The position numbers and the translations under genes are program-made. This document shows positions 26,108 to 34,114 of a DNA stretch of 64,000 nucleotides, piece by piece. How positions within the stretch are numbered: the first letter of the stretch is position 1; every line of letters starts with the position of its first letter. The notes under the pieces are model-generated. The model searched no databases, was not told the DNA's origin, and was given only the letters and a program-made list of their open reading frames with translations. The DNA comes from CAWGGS01 sp046704745 (GTDB lineage: Bacteria > Desulfobacterota > Desulfobulbia > Desulfobulbales > Desulfocapsaceae): NCBI GenBank assembly GCA_046704745.1, contig JBJKRL010000053.1, positions 1 to 64,000 on the forward strand. Direction: 5' to 3'.

Positions 26108-26986
26108 CTACTCGTATCTGTAGAGGCTGTGCATGACATCCACCTCCTCTTTCGATTTATAGCCGGTTACCATGCTTCTCAGGGAGCCATGGACTGCAAA
26201 AATCGCCATATAGAGGTGGGTCAGGAAAAAGGCGATCATAAAGGCACCCAAAAAATTATGAATGATGGCATAGATACGAAGCGTATCCGTTATTCCGCCA
26301 AAGGTGTGCAGATAATATCCCGTATAGGCCATCACTGCTCCACCTGCCGTAGCCACCCAGAACCAGACTTTCTGACCGGCGTTGAACTTTCCCGACGGAA
26401 CAGGTTTCTTCTCTTTACTTAGATACCCGCCCATCATCAATGTCCAGGAAATATCATACGCCCTCGGCAGCATATCCTTGACCCACATAACGAACAGCAA
26501 TACCGCATCCACAGCAAAGACTATGGCTGCATAAATGTGCACATAGCGGCCGATCCTGATGGGCATTCCCCCTCCGAAAAACCGGCCAAACACCATGAGC
26601 AGGCCGGTTATCACAATCAGGGAAAAGGACACGGCGGCAACAAGATGAATAAGCCGTACCCCGATGCGAAAGTACAGGATCTTCGGACCGTCATGGGAAA
26701 ACTTTTTCGCTCCTACGATCAACAGATGCAGAAGATAAGCTACCGGCACAAGAATAAGCACACCCAGGAAGATGCGGCCGAAGAGGCTCGATTGCAGGTG
26801 GGTAAACATCTGCCCGTATTTCGGCCAATGACCCGACACCGAAGCTATCAACTGACTAAAAAATTTCGATAGCAGACCGGGAAGATGCGAGGACGACACC
26901 GCCGATTGGGAAACAGCTGCCGAGGCGCTCCCATGGATAAGCGACACAATCTGGAACAAAAATCCCGATAACACGAATCGTCGCAT
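26108..26986 (-). CDS. Formate dehydrogenase gamma subunit, cytochrome b
   Basis: A 292-aa membrane protein that takes electrons from the beta subunit to the quinone pool through b hemes. Start 26986 is chosen because GAGGAG precedes it. An N-terminal hydrophobic region acts as a signal or extra helix. Four further helices carry His residues: FRIGVRLIHLVAA, YVHIYAAIVFAVD and YAIIHNFLGAFMIAFFLTHLY, as in FdnI/cytochrome b556. It is last in the operon, 9 bp or more after fdhB, and is followed by a strong terminator. Confidence 0.93.
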   Translation of the reverse strand: MRRFVLSGFLFQIVSLIHGSASAAVSQSAVSSSHLPGLLSKFFSQLIASVSGHWPKYGQMFTHLQSSLFGRIFLGVLILVPVAYLLHLLIVGAKKFSHDGPKILYFRIGVRLIHLVAAVSFSLIVITGLLMVFGRFFGGGMPIRIGRYVHIYAAIVFAVDAVLLFVMWVKDMLPRAYDISWTLMMGGYLSKEKKPVPSGKFNAGQKVWFWVATAGGAVMAYTGYYLHTFGGITDTLRIYAIIHNFLGAFMIAFFLTHLYMAIFAVHGSLRSMVTGYKSKEEVDVMHSLYRYE

Positions 26987-27009
26987 AATTTTTCTCCTCA
27001 ATCATGTCA

Positions 27010-27594
27010 TTACCTGTTGTAGGCTTTGTCCCATCCCCAGGCCTCCTTGCCGGAGCCCCGCTGAAAAACGCGTTTTCGATAAATATCGGCCACGACATCG
27101 GCATCACCAGCCATCAGGGCCTTGGTGGCGCACATTCCGGCACAAAGCGGAACTTTGCCTTCGGCAATCCTGTTCTGACCGTAAAGTCGCCGTTCTTCCT
27201 CACTGAAGTTTTCCTCAGGTCCACCCGCACAAAATGTGCACTTATCCATGGCACCGCGGGCACCAAAGACCTTCCCTTTCGGAAACTGTGGTGCGCCAAA
27301 AGGGCAGGCCATAAAACAATAGCCACAGCCGATGCAGATCTTTTTATTGACCAACACGATACCGTCATCCCGTTGATAAATGGCATCCACCGGACAGACC
27401 GCCATGCACGGCGGATCCGCACAATGCATGCAGGAAATGGAAATCGACCTCTCTCCCGGCTTGCCTTGATCCAAGGTCACCACACGTCTGCGATTGACAC
27501 CCACGGGGATATGATTCCCTTCTTTACAGGCGACGACACACCCGCTGCAATCGATGCAACGATCAACATCGCACAAAAATTTCATCCTTGCCAT
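27010..27594 (-). CDS. Formate dehydrogenase beta subunit, 4x[4Fe-4S]
   Basis: A 194-aa electron-transfer subunit with four cysteine clusters: CDVDRCIDCSGCVVAC, CMHCADPPCMAVCP, CIGCGYCFMACP, and CTFC paired with CAGMCATKA. It links the catalytic subunit to the cytochrome b. No C-terminal transmembrane anchor is present, unlike E. coli FdnH. I chose the ATG at 27594, eight bases after AGGAGG. An ATG six bases upstream is too close to the Shine-Dalgarno. It begins right after the fdhA stop. Confidence 0.95.
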   Translation of the reverse strand: MARMKFLCDVDRCIDCSGCVVACKEGNHIPVGVNRRRVVTLDQGKPGERSISISCMHCADPPCMAVCPVDAIYQRDDGIVLVNKKICIGCGYCFMACPFGAPQFPKGKVFGARGAMDKCTFCAGGPEENFSEEERRLYGQNRIAEGKVPLCAGMCATKALMAGDADVVADIYRKRVFQRGSGKEAWGWDKAYNR

Positions 27595-27609
27595 TGTCAT
27601 ATCCTCCTA

Positions 27610-30408
27610 TCAGGCCTTGCTTATTTTGCACAGACCGTCCTTGGTGGACTGCATCTGCGTGACGATGTCATAGCCATAGTTGGTGACGACATTCCCCGGC
27701 TCACCAAGGGCATAGGGAACTGTGCCTTCCGGATACTTCTCGGCAAGTGATTGCCCCAGCAGCACGCCGGCGAAATGGAAGGGAAGAAAGAGCGTCTTAT
27801 CGTCCACCCGTTCGGTGAAGAATGCCTTGACCTTGATTTTACCTCCCTCCGGCGACTCTATCCAAATCATCTGTCCATTTCTAACGCCTAGGTTGTTGGC
27901 AAGCCGGGGATTGATCTCGACATACATTTCCGGCTGCAGCTCGGCGAGATATTTGTTGCTGCGGGTCTCTGCCCCGGCGCCCATGTGCTCGACCATTCGG
28001 CCCGTGGTCAACACATAGGGGAATGTTTTGACCAGGTCCGGATTCTGCTCACTCTTATACCGGGTATCAACCCGGAAATGATCGGGTTTGTCCTCAAACG
28101 TCGGATAGGCTGGGATAAGGTCCGGCCGTGGAGAATGCAGCGGCTCGCGATGAATGGGAACCTGATCCGGGAAGTTCCAAACCACGCAGCGGGCCCGGGC
28201 ATTGCCGAAGGGCGCCATGCCGCGAGCGATGGCGGTTTTGATCGTCTTCTGCGAAAGATCGGTTTTCCAGTTTGTCCCAGGGACAATATCACTGAACTCG
28301 GGATAACCACCCTTCACCTCGCTACCCGGATTATACACTCCCTGGGCCGCAAGCTGGTTTTCGGTCCGACCCGATGAATCGTATTTTTTCTCCAGGCCAA
28401 ACCGGTTTCTAAACGGCAGCCCCCCTTGGGCTACCGGTTTGGAGATATCATAGAGTATCGGCGTCCCGGGATGTTCCGTGGTCCAACAGGGCCATGGCAT
28501 GCCGTAGTAATCGCCGTCACAGGGACCGCCGTTTGCCTGCAAGGTGTCGATATCAAAGGTATGCCAGTTGGCCATGTGTTTCTTGATCCGTTCCGGTGTC
28601 TGCCCGTTGTAGCCGATGGTCAGAGAGCCCCTTCCCAGCTCCAGCGTGATGTCTTCCGGCACCGTCTTGATATTTTTATAGAATTTGTCGGCAAAGCCCA
28701 GCTTTTTCACCAACATTTCCATGATCTGATAATCATCCTTGCTGTTGTGGACGCAGTCGACCACCTTGTCGCGCCATTGTATCTGCCTGGATGTTGAGGT
28801 GACGCTGCCGGAGGTTTCGTACTGGCTGGAACTCGGCAACAGATAGACATTGTCGGTGGTGCATGTGGCGGCAACCATGGTGGGAAAGGGATCGATAACC
28901 ACCACAAGATCTAGCATATTGTAGGCCTTGACGACACGGTCGTACATGGAATTGTTGTTGGAACCGCAACCCCACTGGATCATGGCCTTGATCGGGGTGT
29001 ACTGATGAATCTTCTCCTCCTGGAGTACCCCCTCATACCATCGAGCCAGCGTAAACCCCTTCTTGTTCATCCAGGATTTCTCCTTAAACCTGCCGACCAT
29101 CCACTCATAGTCAACATCCCAGACTTTGCACCAATGTTTCCAGGCCCCGTCTGAAAGTCCGTAATAGGCAGGCAAATTATCCGACAGTACACACATATCG
29201 GTGGCCCCCTGCACGTTGTCATGGCCGCGGAAGATATTGGCCCCGCCGCCGGACTTGCCCATGTTGCCCAACACAAGCTGCAGAATGCAGAAACTCCTGG
29301 TTATCGAGCTGCCGACGGAGTGCTGGGTGCCGCCCATGCACCAGGTGAGGCTTCCGGGACGGTTATCTGCCAGAATTTTGGCGATGCGGACAGTCTCCGT
29401 GGCGGGAATGCCGGTAATTGTCTCCACCACCTCGGGAGTATATTTTTTTGCCACCTCCATCATCTCCGGATAGCCTGCGACACGGGTGCGGATGAACTCC
29501 TTGTCCTCCCACCCATTCTCTATGATAACGTTTACCAATCCCATCATGAAGGCCACGTCCGTACCCGGGCGGATGCGAACATAATCGGTTGCCTTGGCCG
29601 CAAGCTTTGTCCGGCGCGGGTCGACAACGATAATGGGTGCGTTATTTTTTTCCTTGGCATGCAGGATGTGCTGCATGGAAATAGGATGCGCCTCCGGTGC
29701 GTTGGAGCCGATAAAGATCATGCTTTTTGCATGCCGCATATCATTCAAGCTGTTGGTCATGGCGCCATAGCCCCAGGTGTTGGCGACGCCTGCAACCGTG
29801 GTGGAATGGCAGATTCTGGCCTGATGATCGACATTGTTGGACCCCCAGAAAGCGGCAAATTTGCGCTGCTGGTACGCCATCTCGTTGGACACTTTGGCGC
29901 TGCCGTTAAAATGCAGGGCATCCGGTCCGTCTTTTTCGCGAATAGCTAACAGCTTGTCGCCGATTTCCTTGATGGCCTGGTCCCATGTCAGGTTTGTCCA
30001 CTTGCCGTTGACCCGTTTCATGGGATTTTTCAACCTCTTGGGACTGGTCACCATATCGATAGCGCCGGCTCCCTTGCAGCAATGACCGCCCCGGGAAACC
30101 GGATGGTCCTGGGCAATTTCCTGCCTGACCCAGACACCGTTTGACACTTCTGCCTCTATGCCACAGCCGACAGCGCAATAGCTGCAGATGGTCCTGACCA
30201 TTTTGGAGCCTGGATAGGGGACCTTTTTCTCTGCGGTAGTGGCGGCTTTTGCCGTCATCCTGACGGTCATTGCCGCTCCGGTCAGGGCCGCCGTCGCCGC
30301 AGACAGTTTAAGAAACGATCGTCTGGCAAGTTTCGGGTTTCTGGTCACCCGGCGATGGGTCGTGACAGAACCGCTTTCCGCCGACTTTCTTATCTTACAT
30401 TCGGCCAT
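27610..30408 (-). CDS. Formate dehydrogenase alpha subunit, Tat-exported, Cys form
   Basis: The 932-aa molybdo/tungsto-bis-MGD subunit oxidises formate to CO2 in the periplasm. A twin-arginine signal (ARRSFLKL, residues 28-35) leads it. The proximal [4Fe-4S] site uses C75, C78, C82 and C110 or C111. At the position where E. coli FdnG has selenocysteine, HQARICHS places Cys200 (codon 29809-29811) next to the conserved His201, so this is a sulfur form. The start follows GGAGGAAAGATC. It is preceded by a small Tat peptide and followed by fdhB and fdhC. TatC, TorD, FdhD and MobB in the window can serve its export and maturation. Confidence 0.96.
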   Translation of the reverse strand: MAECKIRKSAESGSVTTHRRVTRNPKLARRSFLKLSAATAALTGAAMTVRMTAKAATTAEKKVPYPGSKMVRTICSYCAVGCGIEAEVSNGVWVRQEIAQDHPVSRGGHCCKGAGAIDMVTSPKRLKNPMKRVNGKWTNLTWDQAIKEIGDKLLAIREKDGPDALHFNGSAKVSNEMAYQQRKFAAFWGSNNVDHQARICHSTTVAGVANTWGYGAMTNSLNDMRHAKSMIFIGSNAPEAHPISMQHILHAKEKNNAPIIVVDPRRTKLAAKATDYVRIRPGTDVAFMMGLVNVIIENGWEDKEFIRTRVAGYPEMMEVAKKYTPEVVETITGIPATETVRIAKILADNRPGSLTWCMGGTQHSVGSSITRSFCILQLVLGNMGKSGGGANIFRGHDNVQGATDMCVLSDNLPAYYGLSDGAWKHWCKVWDVDYEWMVGRFKEKSWMNKKGFTLARWYEGVLQEEKIHQYTPIKAMIQWGCGSNNNSMYDRVVKAYNMLDLVVVIDPFPTMVAATCTTDNVYLLPSSSQYETSGSVTSTSRQIQWRDKVVDCVHNSKDDYQIMEMLVKKLGFADKFYKNIKTVPEDITLELGRGSLTIGYNGQTPERIKKHMANWHTFDIDTLQANGGPCDGDYYGMPWPCWTTEHPGTPILYDISKPVAQGGLPFRNRFGLEKKYDSSGRTENQLAAQGVYNPGSEVKGGYPEFSDIVPGTNWKTDLSQKTIKTAIARGMAPFGNARARCVVWNFPDQVPIHREPLHSPRPDLIPAYPTFEDKPDHFRVDTRYKSEQNPDLVKTFPYVLTTGRMVEHMGAGAETRSNKYLAELQPEMYVEINPRLANNLGVRNGQMIWIESPEGGKIKVKAFFTERVDDKTLFLPFHFAGVLLGQSLAEKYPEGTVPYALGEPGNVVTNYGYDIVTQMQSTKDGLCKISKA

Positions 30409-30489
30409 GATCTTTCCTCCTTGTTCAATGCATCACAGAAAATGCGTTATCATTCTACGTATCAGGGGAAAAATTTGCCCCGGCATGAA

Positions 30490-30541
30490 TACCTTAGAAA
30501 TCCATTTCTTGTTTTTGGAAAATGAATATCGTGAAGGTGCT
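30490..30541 (+). repeat. Short hairpin repeat family D, copy D2
   Basis: This is nearly the same 50-bp sequence as 19354-19405, with CATTTCTTGTTTT and AAAATGAAT shared. It lies in the spacer between the small Tat peptide gene and fdhA. Confidence 0.55.
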
Positions 30542-30552
30542 TCTCCCCCTCA

Positions 30553-30576
30553 AGGTGGACTAACAAGAGTCCACCT
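30553..30576. other. Perfect hairpin upstream of fdhA
   Basis: Arms AGGTGGACT and AGTCCACCT enclose AACAAG. It lies between the small Tat gene and fdhA. It has no T-run on the minus strand, so it may be an attenuating or RNA-processing hairpin rather than a terminator. Confidence 0.5.
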
Positions 30577-30589
30577 CATTCCAGCTGGG

Positions 30590-30781
30590 CTACGAGCGGA
30601 GGCTCTTGTAATACTTGTTGAATTCCGAGGTCTCACGATACAGATCATGGTTCTTTTCCCGACCCGACTTAGTGGGTCCGGCCTTGGCTGAACGAACTAT
30701 CGTCACCGTGCCTGCAATAACACCTGCTCCAGCCAGCATGTGCTTCAAGAACGAACGTCTATCATCATGTTGTTTTTCCAT
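30590..30781 (-). CDS. Small twin-arginine-signal protein of the formate dehydrogenase operon
   Basis: A 63-aa peptide, mostly a Tat signal: DDRRSFLKHMLAGAGVIAGT, then a short tail DLYRETSEFNKYYKSL. Similar peptides are known upstream of formate dehydrogenase genes in many bacteria (a formate-associated TAT family). They may act as an accessory or chaperone subunit, but the role is not established. The start follows AAGGAGGAGAAA. It lies between the TorD-like chaperone and fdhA. Confidence 0.9.
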   Translation of the reverse strand: MEKQHDDRRSFLKHMLAGAGVIAGTVTIVRSAKAGPTKSGREKNHDLYRETSEFNKYYKSLRS

Positions 30782-30792
30782 TTTCTCCTCCT

Positions 30793-31440
30793 TTATAAAC
30801 GAAGTTGCCTTTCATCATCAGGCGACAGGACTCCCGCCGACAGACCTCTTTCAAGCTGTAAGTATCTCTTCATAAAACGTGTGCAAACCGGATAAAACTC
30901 GGTATCAGCCTTATCAGTAATGGCAGCTGACAATCCGTCGATCAACGGCTCCAGATAGTGATCGATAAGCTCGGCCTGCCTTTGTCTCGCCTCATCAAAA
31001 TCCTCTGTCTCGCTCTCGACCAAACGCGCCAAAACATCAAGCATCACGACTAAAGAATCTTCCACCTCGGAAACGCCTTCAGTTTTCCGGATACCAGCCT
31101 CCTGCAGAAATCCGCGAAATTCCGCCAAAGTCCGTCCGTAGGTGCGACCTTCCCGATACTCCGATGCGGTCATCGGCACCTGATACTCACTGAAGGGATC
31201 AACAAAAAGCCGGTAATATTCATCCTGGATTCCGGCAAGGGTTATACTATTCATAAGGTCGAAGAGTTCTCTTACCGAGCTATCCAAGTCAGCCGCCACA
31301 GGCTCTTTGATAAGCGCAGCAAATAGCCCCCGCCAATGAGCAAATTTTTCCGCATCAGGCTCAGCATCGTAAAACGATTTGCAAATATCGAGAAAGCGCA
31401 ACCTGACCCGAGTCAGCTCTCTGTCTTCCAGCTCTGTCAT
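30793..31440 (-). CDS. TorD/DmsD-family Tat redox-enzyme chaperone
   Basis: A 215-aa helical protein. The segment ITLAGIQDEYYRLFVDPFSE has the TorD-like YxxLFxxP arrangement, and the C-terminus VCTRFMKRYLQLERG fits. These proteins bind twin-arginine signals and hold apo-molybdoenzymes until cofactor insertion, here presumably of FdhA. I start it at ATG 31440, two bases after the polyferredoxin stop, rather than at an upstream in-frame Met that would overlap that gene. Confidence 0.88.
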   Translation of the reverse strand: MTELEDRELTRVRLRFLDICKSFYDAEPDAEKFAHWRGLFAALIKEPVAADLDSSVRELFDLMNSITLAGIQDEYYRLFVDPFSEYQVPMTASEYREGRTYGRTLAEFRGFLQEAGIRKTEGVSEVEDSLVVMLDVLARLVESETEDFDEARQRQAELIDHYLEPLIDGLSAAITDKADTEFYPVCTRFMKRYLQLERGLSAGVLSPDDERQLRL

Positions 31441-31442
31441 AA

Positions 31443-33311
31443 TCAGCTTCCGGCAAAAATTCTTGCAACCCTGCAGGTGTCGCAATACTCAAGATATCCG
31501 TTCTCTTTCCCTTTCCTTTGGGCAAGGATCGCCGCCACTCGTTCATAGCTTTTTTTTGTCCCAAAAGCCTTGCCACAGTCCCTGCAGACCATAGCCTCCC
31601 CCTTTGCTAAAGTCTGTGAATGAAAAATCTCCTTATTTATCAAGACATCAGAGGCAATATGCAGGGCGTTTTCCGGACAGACCTGCACACAAATACCGCA
31701 AGCGATACAGCGGACAGGCGTATGTAATAGAGAAAAAGAGGGCTGTTCCGCCGCAAGGGCAGCAGTCTTGCATTCGTTGAGACAGGCAAGACACAAACTG
31801 CAAAGATTTTTGTCGCACTCAAGAGCGGCAAACCAGGGAAGGCCCTTTTGCTCCAATTGAAATTGCCGGCCGCTGCTGACGACAAGATGCTCAAGGATTG
31901 CCGCCATGGCTGGACGTCTGCCGTTGTACACCGGGTCAGCAAAAAGAGAGGGGAGAGGATAGCCGTCCCTGGCGTCCAGATATTTTTGCACCTCGTCTTG
32001 GTTGCAGGAGACAACTGTTTCGGAATACCCGAACAAGCTCTCGATCAAGGCGTTTACCATGGCAGCTTCGCCTGGTCGCGAACCGCTATATGCAGCCTCC
32101 GATGAACCCCTAAGCAAAACGATGCGCCCAGCTCCTCGAGCAAAAAGCAGCAACAGTTGCATAGGGTTTAAAGCATGGCCATTCGGATGTTCCAGAAAAA
32201 ACAGATGATCGTTTCTCTCCTCAGTGCCGGTTCTCCACCAAAACCTGTGCAGCTCTTCCTCACAGCCCACAATTACTGTAGTCCCAGGTGCATAATGGAC
32301 CCTGTGAAAATATCTATAAAAAGACCGATCGGCAAAGCGCTCATATTGCAAGGCGCCGGTAGGGCACACGGCAACACAGGCCCCGCATTCCCGGCATGCT
32401 CTTGTGTCTATGGAAACTCCGCCGATTCCAAGTGTTATGGCGGAACTGGGGCAGATATTCAAGCAGCGCTGACAGCCAATGCCCAGCCGGCCGGCATATT
32501 GGCAGATCCGGTTGTCGCAGCTGATCGCAGACTGAATTTCAACAGCGGAGATGGTTGCAAAAAAATCAGAGAGGGTATCTTTAGTAAAAATTCTTGCGCG
32601 GTCAAGAGGCAAACTCACTGGTGCCTCGTTTAAGATAACCACGGCAGGTACATGCAGGCTTCTGGTTTCGATGGAAGAAATATCTATTGCCTGGACCGGA
32701 CAGATCTGTTCACAATTTCGGCAGAGCGTACATTTCGAAAAATCAACAAAAAGGTTTTCTGAAAGGCAAGCTTCCGGACAGGCGCTGCCGCACCTGCCGC
32801 AATAAGTGCATGAACTTTTATCTATCGGGGAACGGACGGTGAAATCCACCCGAACCCCCTTGTTCTCTGCCACCACAGAAGCCTCAACAGCCCCGGGAAA
32901 ATCGGGATGGCAGCCTTTCATCAGGATTGGCTCGATCTCCAGCACTCCGCCATAAGTTGCAAGAAAGTGTTCAAGATCATTGGGCGACTCGCCAATCACA
33001 CAGACCCTGGGATCGGCATCGATCAGCAGGCTGGAAAAATTGACGGCATTTAACCGTTCCAGCTCCGCTTCTGCAAGTTCCCTAAGGCCACTGTCGTTTC
33101 GCGCTGTTAAATCCAGATTCAACTGAAGTGTTGGTGATTGAGGGAAAGGTTGGTCAGGCGAAAGACGGGAAAATCCTCCGGCCAAGAGGATATCGAGTGA
33201 GGATTCAGACAGAAATTGCCGCCAATGCTGCGGAGAGACCTTCGTTTTCTTGAATCCCGAAGACGCACTCCCTTGACGGAACAGTACAAACGTTGAGAAT
33301 TCGTTTCTCAT
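31443..33311 (-). CDS. Multi-cluster ferredoxin (polyferredoxin) of the formate dehydrogenase locus
   Basis: A 622-aa iron-sulfur protein without signal peptide. It has an N-terminal 150-residue region lacking clusters. Ferredoxin-type sites follow in order: CTYCGRCGSACPEAC, CTLCRNCEQICP, CQRCLNICP, CRECGACVAVCP, CSLCLACLNEC and CIACGICVQVCP. The C-terminal part has CRDCGKAF and CDTCR, probably a zinc ribbon. It probably carries electrons or delivers reducing power in the cytoplasm near formate dehydrogenase. The exact partner is unknown. It is the first structural gene after the regulators, following GGGAGAAGACAG. Confidence 0.83.
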   Translation of the reverse strand: MRNEFSTFVLFRQGSASSGFKKTKVSPQHWRQFLSESSLDILLAGGFSRLSPDQPFPQSPTLQLNLDLTARNDSGLRELAEAELERLNAVNFSSLLIDADPRVCVIGESPNDLEHFLATYGGVLEIEPILMKGCHPDFPGAVEASVVAENKGVRVDFTVRSPIDKSSCTYCGRCGSACPEACLSENLFVDFSKCTLCRNCEQICPVQAIDISSIETRSLHVPAVVILNEAPVSLPLDRARIFTKDTLSDFFATISAVEIQSAISCDNRICQYAGRLGIGCQRCLNICPSSAITLGIGGVSIDTRACRECGACVAVCPTGALQYERFADRSFYRYFHRVHYAPGTTVIVGCEEELHRFWWRTGTEERNDHLFFLEHPNGHALNPMQLLLLFARGAGRIVLLRGSSEAAYSGSRPGEAAMVNALIESLFGYSETVVSCNQDEVQKYLDARDGYPLPSLFADPVYNGRRPAMAAILEHLVVSSGRQFQLEQKGLPWFAALECDKNLCSLCLACLNECKTAALAAEQPSFSLLHTPVRCIACGICVQVCPENALHIASDVLINKEIFHSQTLAKGEAMVCRDCGKAFGTKKSYERVAAILAQRKGKENGYLEYCDTCRVARIFAGS

Positions 33312-33426
33312 ATATCTGTCTTCTCCCTAGAGGATTATATTTTCTCAATTATGGACTATATAAGGATGGGAAAACAAAAAGAATAAGCGGTGGCCCTTTT
33401 TTTCTGTAAGGTAAATCTCTATTTTT

Positions 33427-33447
33427 TTGTAGGTTATTAACCTACAA
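33427..33447. promoter_or_regulatory. Perfect 21-bp palindrome at the regulator/FDH boundary
   Basis: Arms TTGTAGGTT and AACCTACAA (9 bp each, 3-bp centre) span the stop codon of the NarL-like regulator gene, about 115 bp upstream of the polyferredoxin start. On the minus strand the stem is followed by A residues, not T, so it is a poor terminator. Its position makes a binding site for the regulator encoded beside it plausible, which is inference. Confidence 0.45.
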
Positions 33448-34114
33448 GACTGGGATTATTCTTACCAAAACTTTCTTTTTCCGCCCAGAGTACGGCGCAA
33501 CGAATCAGCTCGGCTCCGCTTTTCAAACAGAGTTTCTGTTTGATCCTGTCCCGGTAAGTACCGATGGTCTTTACGCTCAGACACATGTTGGCGGCGATTT
33601 CTCCAGTGGACAATCCCGCCCCGATTTGTCTGTACACTTCCAGTTCCCGGTCAGTCAGAACCTGTTCGGTCGGCGCATTCCGGTACTCAGGATTGATTTG
33701 AAATTTATCCAGAAGATGGGTCATCATATTCTCACTGAGGAAAATCTTCCCGGAAAGGATCTTTCTCATGGCAAGTATTATCAACTCCGATGCCTCTTTT
33801 TTCATGACGTAGCCACGGGCGCCGGCTCGTATAGCCCGCTCAGCCCAGACCGATTCGTCATGCATGGACAGGACCAGAACCGGTATATTTTTTCCTTCCT
33901 GGATAATCTCTTTAACCAAATCAAGCCCATTATCCTCGGAAAGCGAGATATCAACGACCGCAAGATCCGGTTGCTTTTCCAACAAGGCCTTCCTCGCCGA
34001 ACGGATATCTTCAGCCGCCGCACATACGGAAAACTCCTCTTCCTGGTTAATCAATTCGGTCATTCCCATCCTGAAAATCGGATGATCGTCTACTATTAGA
34101 ATGTTTACCGTCAC
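33437..34114 (-). CDS. NarL/FixJ-type response regulator
   Basis: A 225-aa regulator with a receiver domain (phospho-Asp in LAVVDISLSEDNG, near residue 54, with acidic VDDHP at the N-terminus). The C-terminal LuxR-type helix-turn-helix reads LTDRELEVYRQIGAGLSTGE, then IAANMCLSVKTI. It starts at GTG, and GTGA overlaps the kinase stop by four bases, so the pair is translationally coupled. The neighbouring formate dehydrogenase operon downstream is the obvious candidate target. Confidence 0.95.
   Translation of the reverse strand: MTVNILIVDDHPIFRMGMTELINQEEEFSVCAAAEDIRSARKALLEKQPDLAVVDISLSEDNGLDLVKEIIQEGKNIPVLVLSMHDESVWAERAIRAGARGYVMKKEASELIILAMRKILSGKIFLSENMMTHLLDKFQINPEYRNAPTEQVLTDRELEVYRQIGAGLSTGEIAANMCLSVKTIGTYRDRIKQKLCLKSGAELIRCAVLWAEKESFGKNNPSLVG

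Noticed and set aside
29809..29811. FdhA as a selenoprotein
   Set aside because: The codon at the Sec position is TGC (Cys) and the gene has no internal TGA.
27722..30085. Long plus-strand frames antisense to fdhA
   Set aside because: They mirror codon bias of the real gene on the opposite strand and show no domain features.
33427..33447. Rho-independent terminator after the regulator gene
   Set aside because: On the minus strand A residues, not T, follow the stem. On the plus strand T residues come before it.
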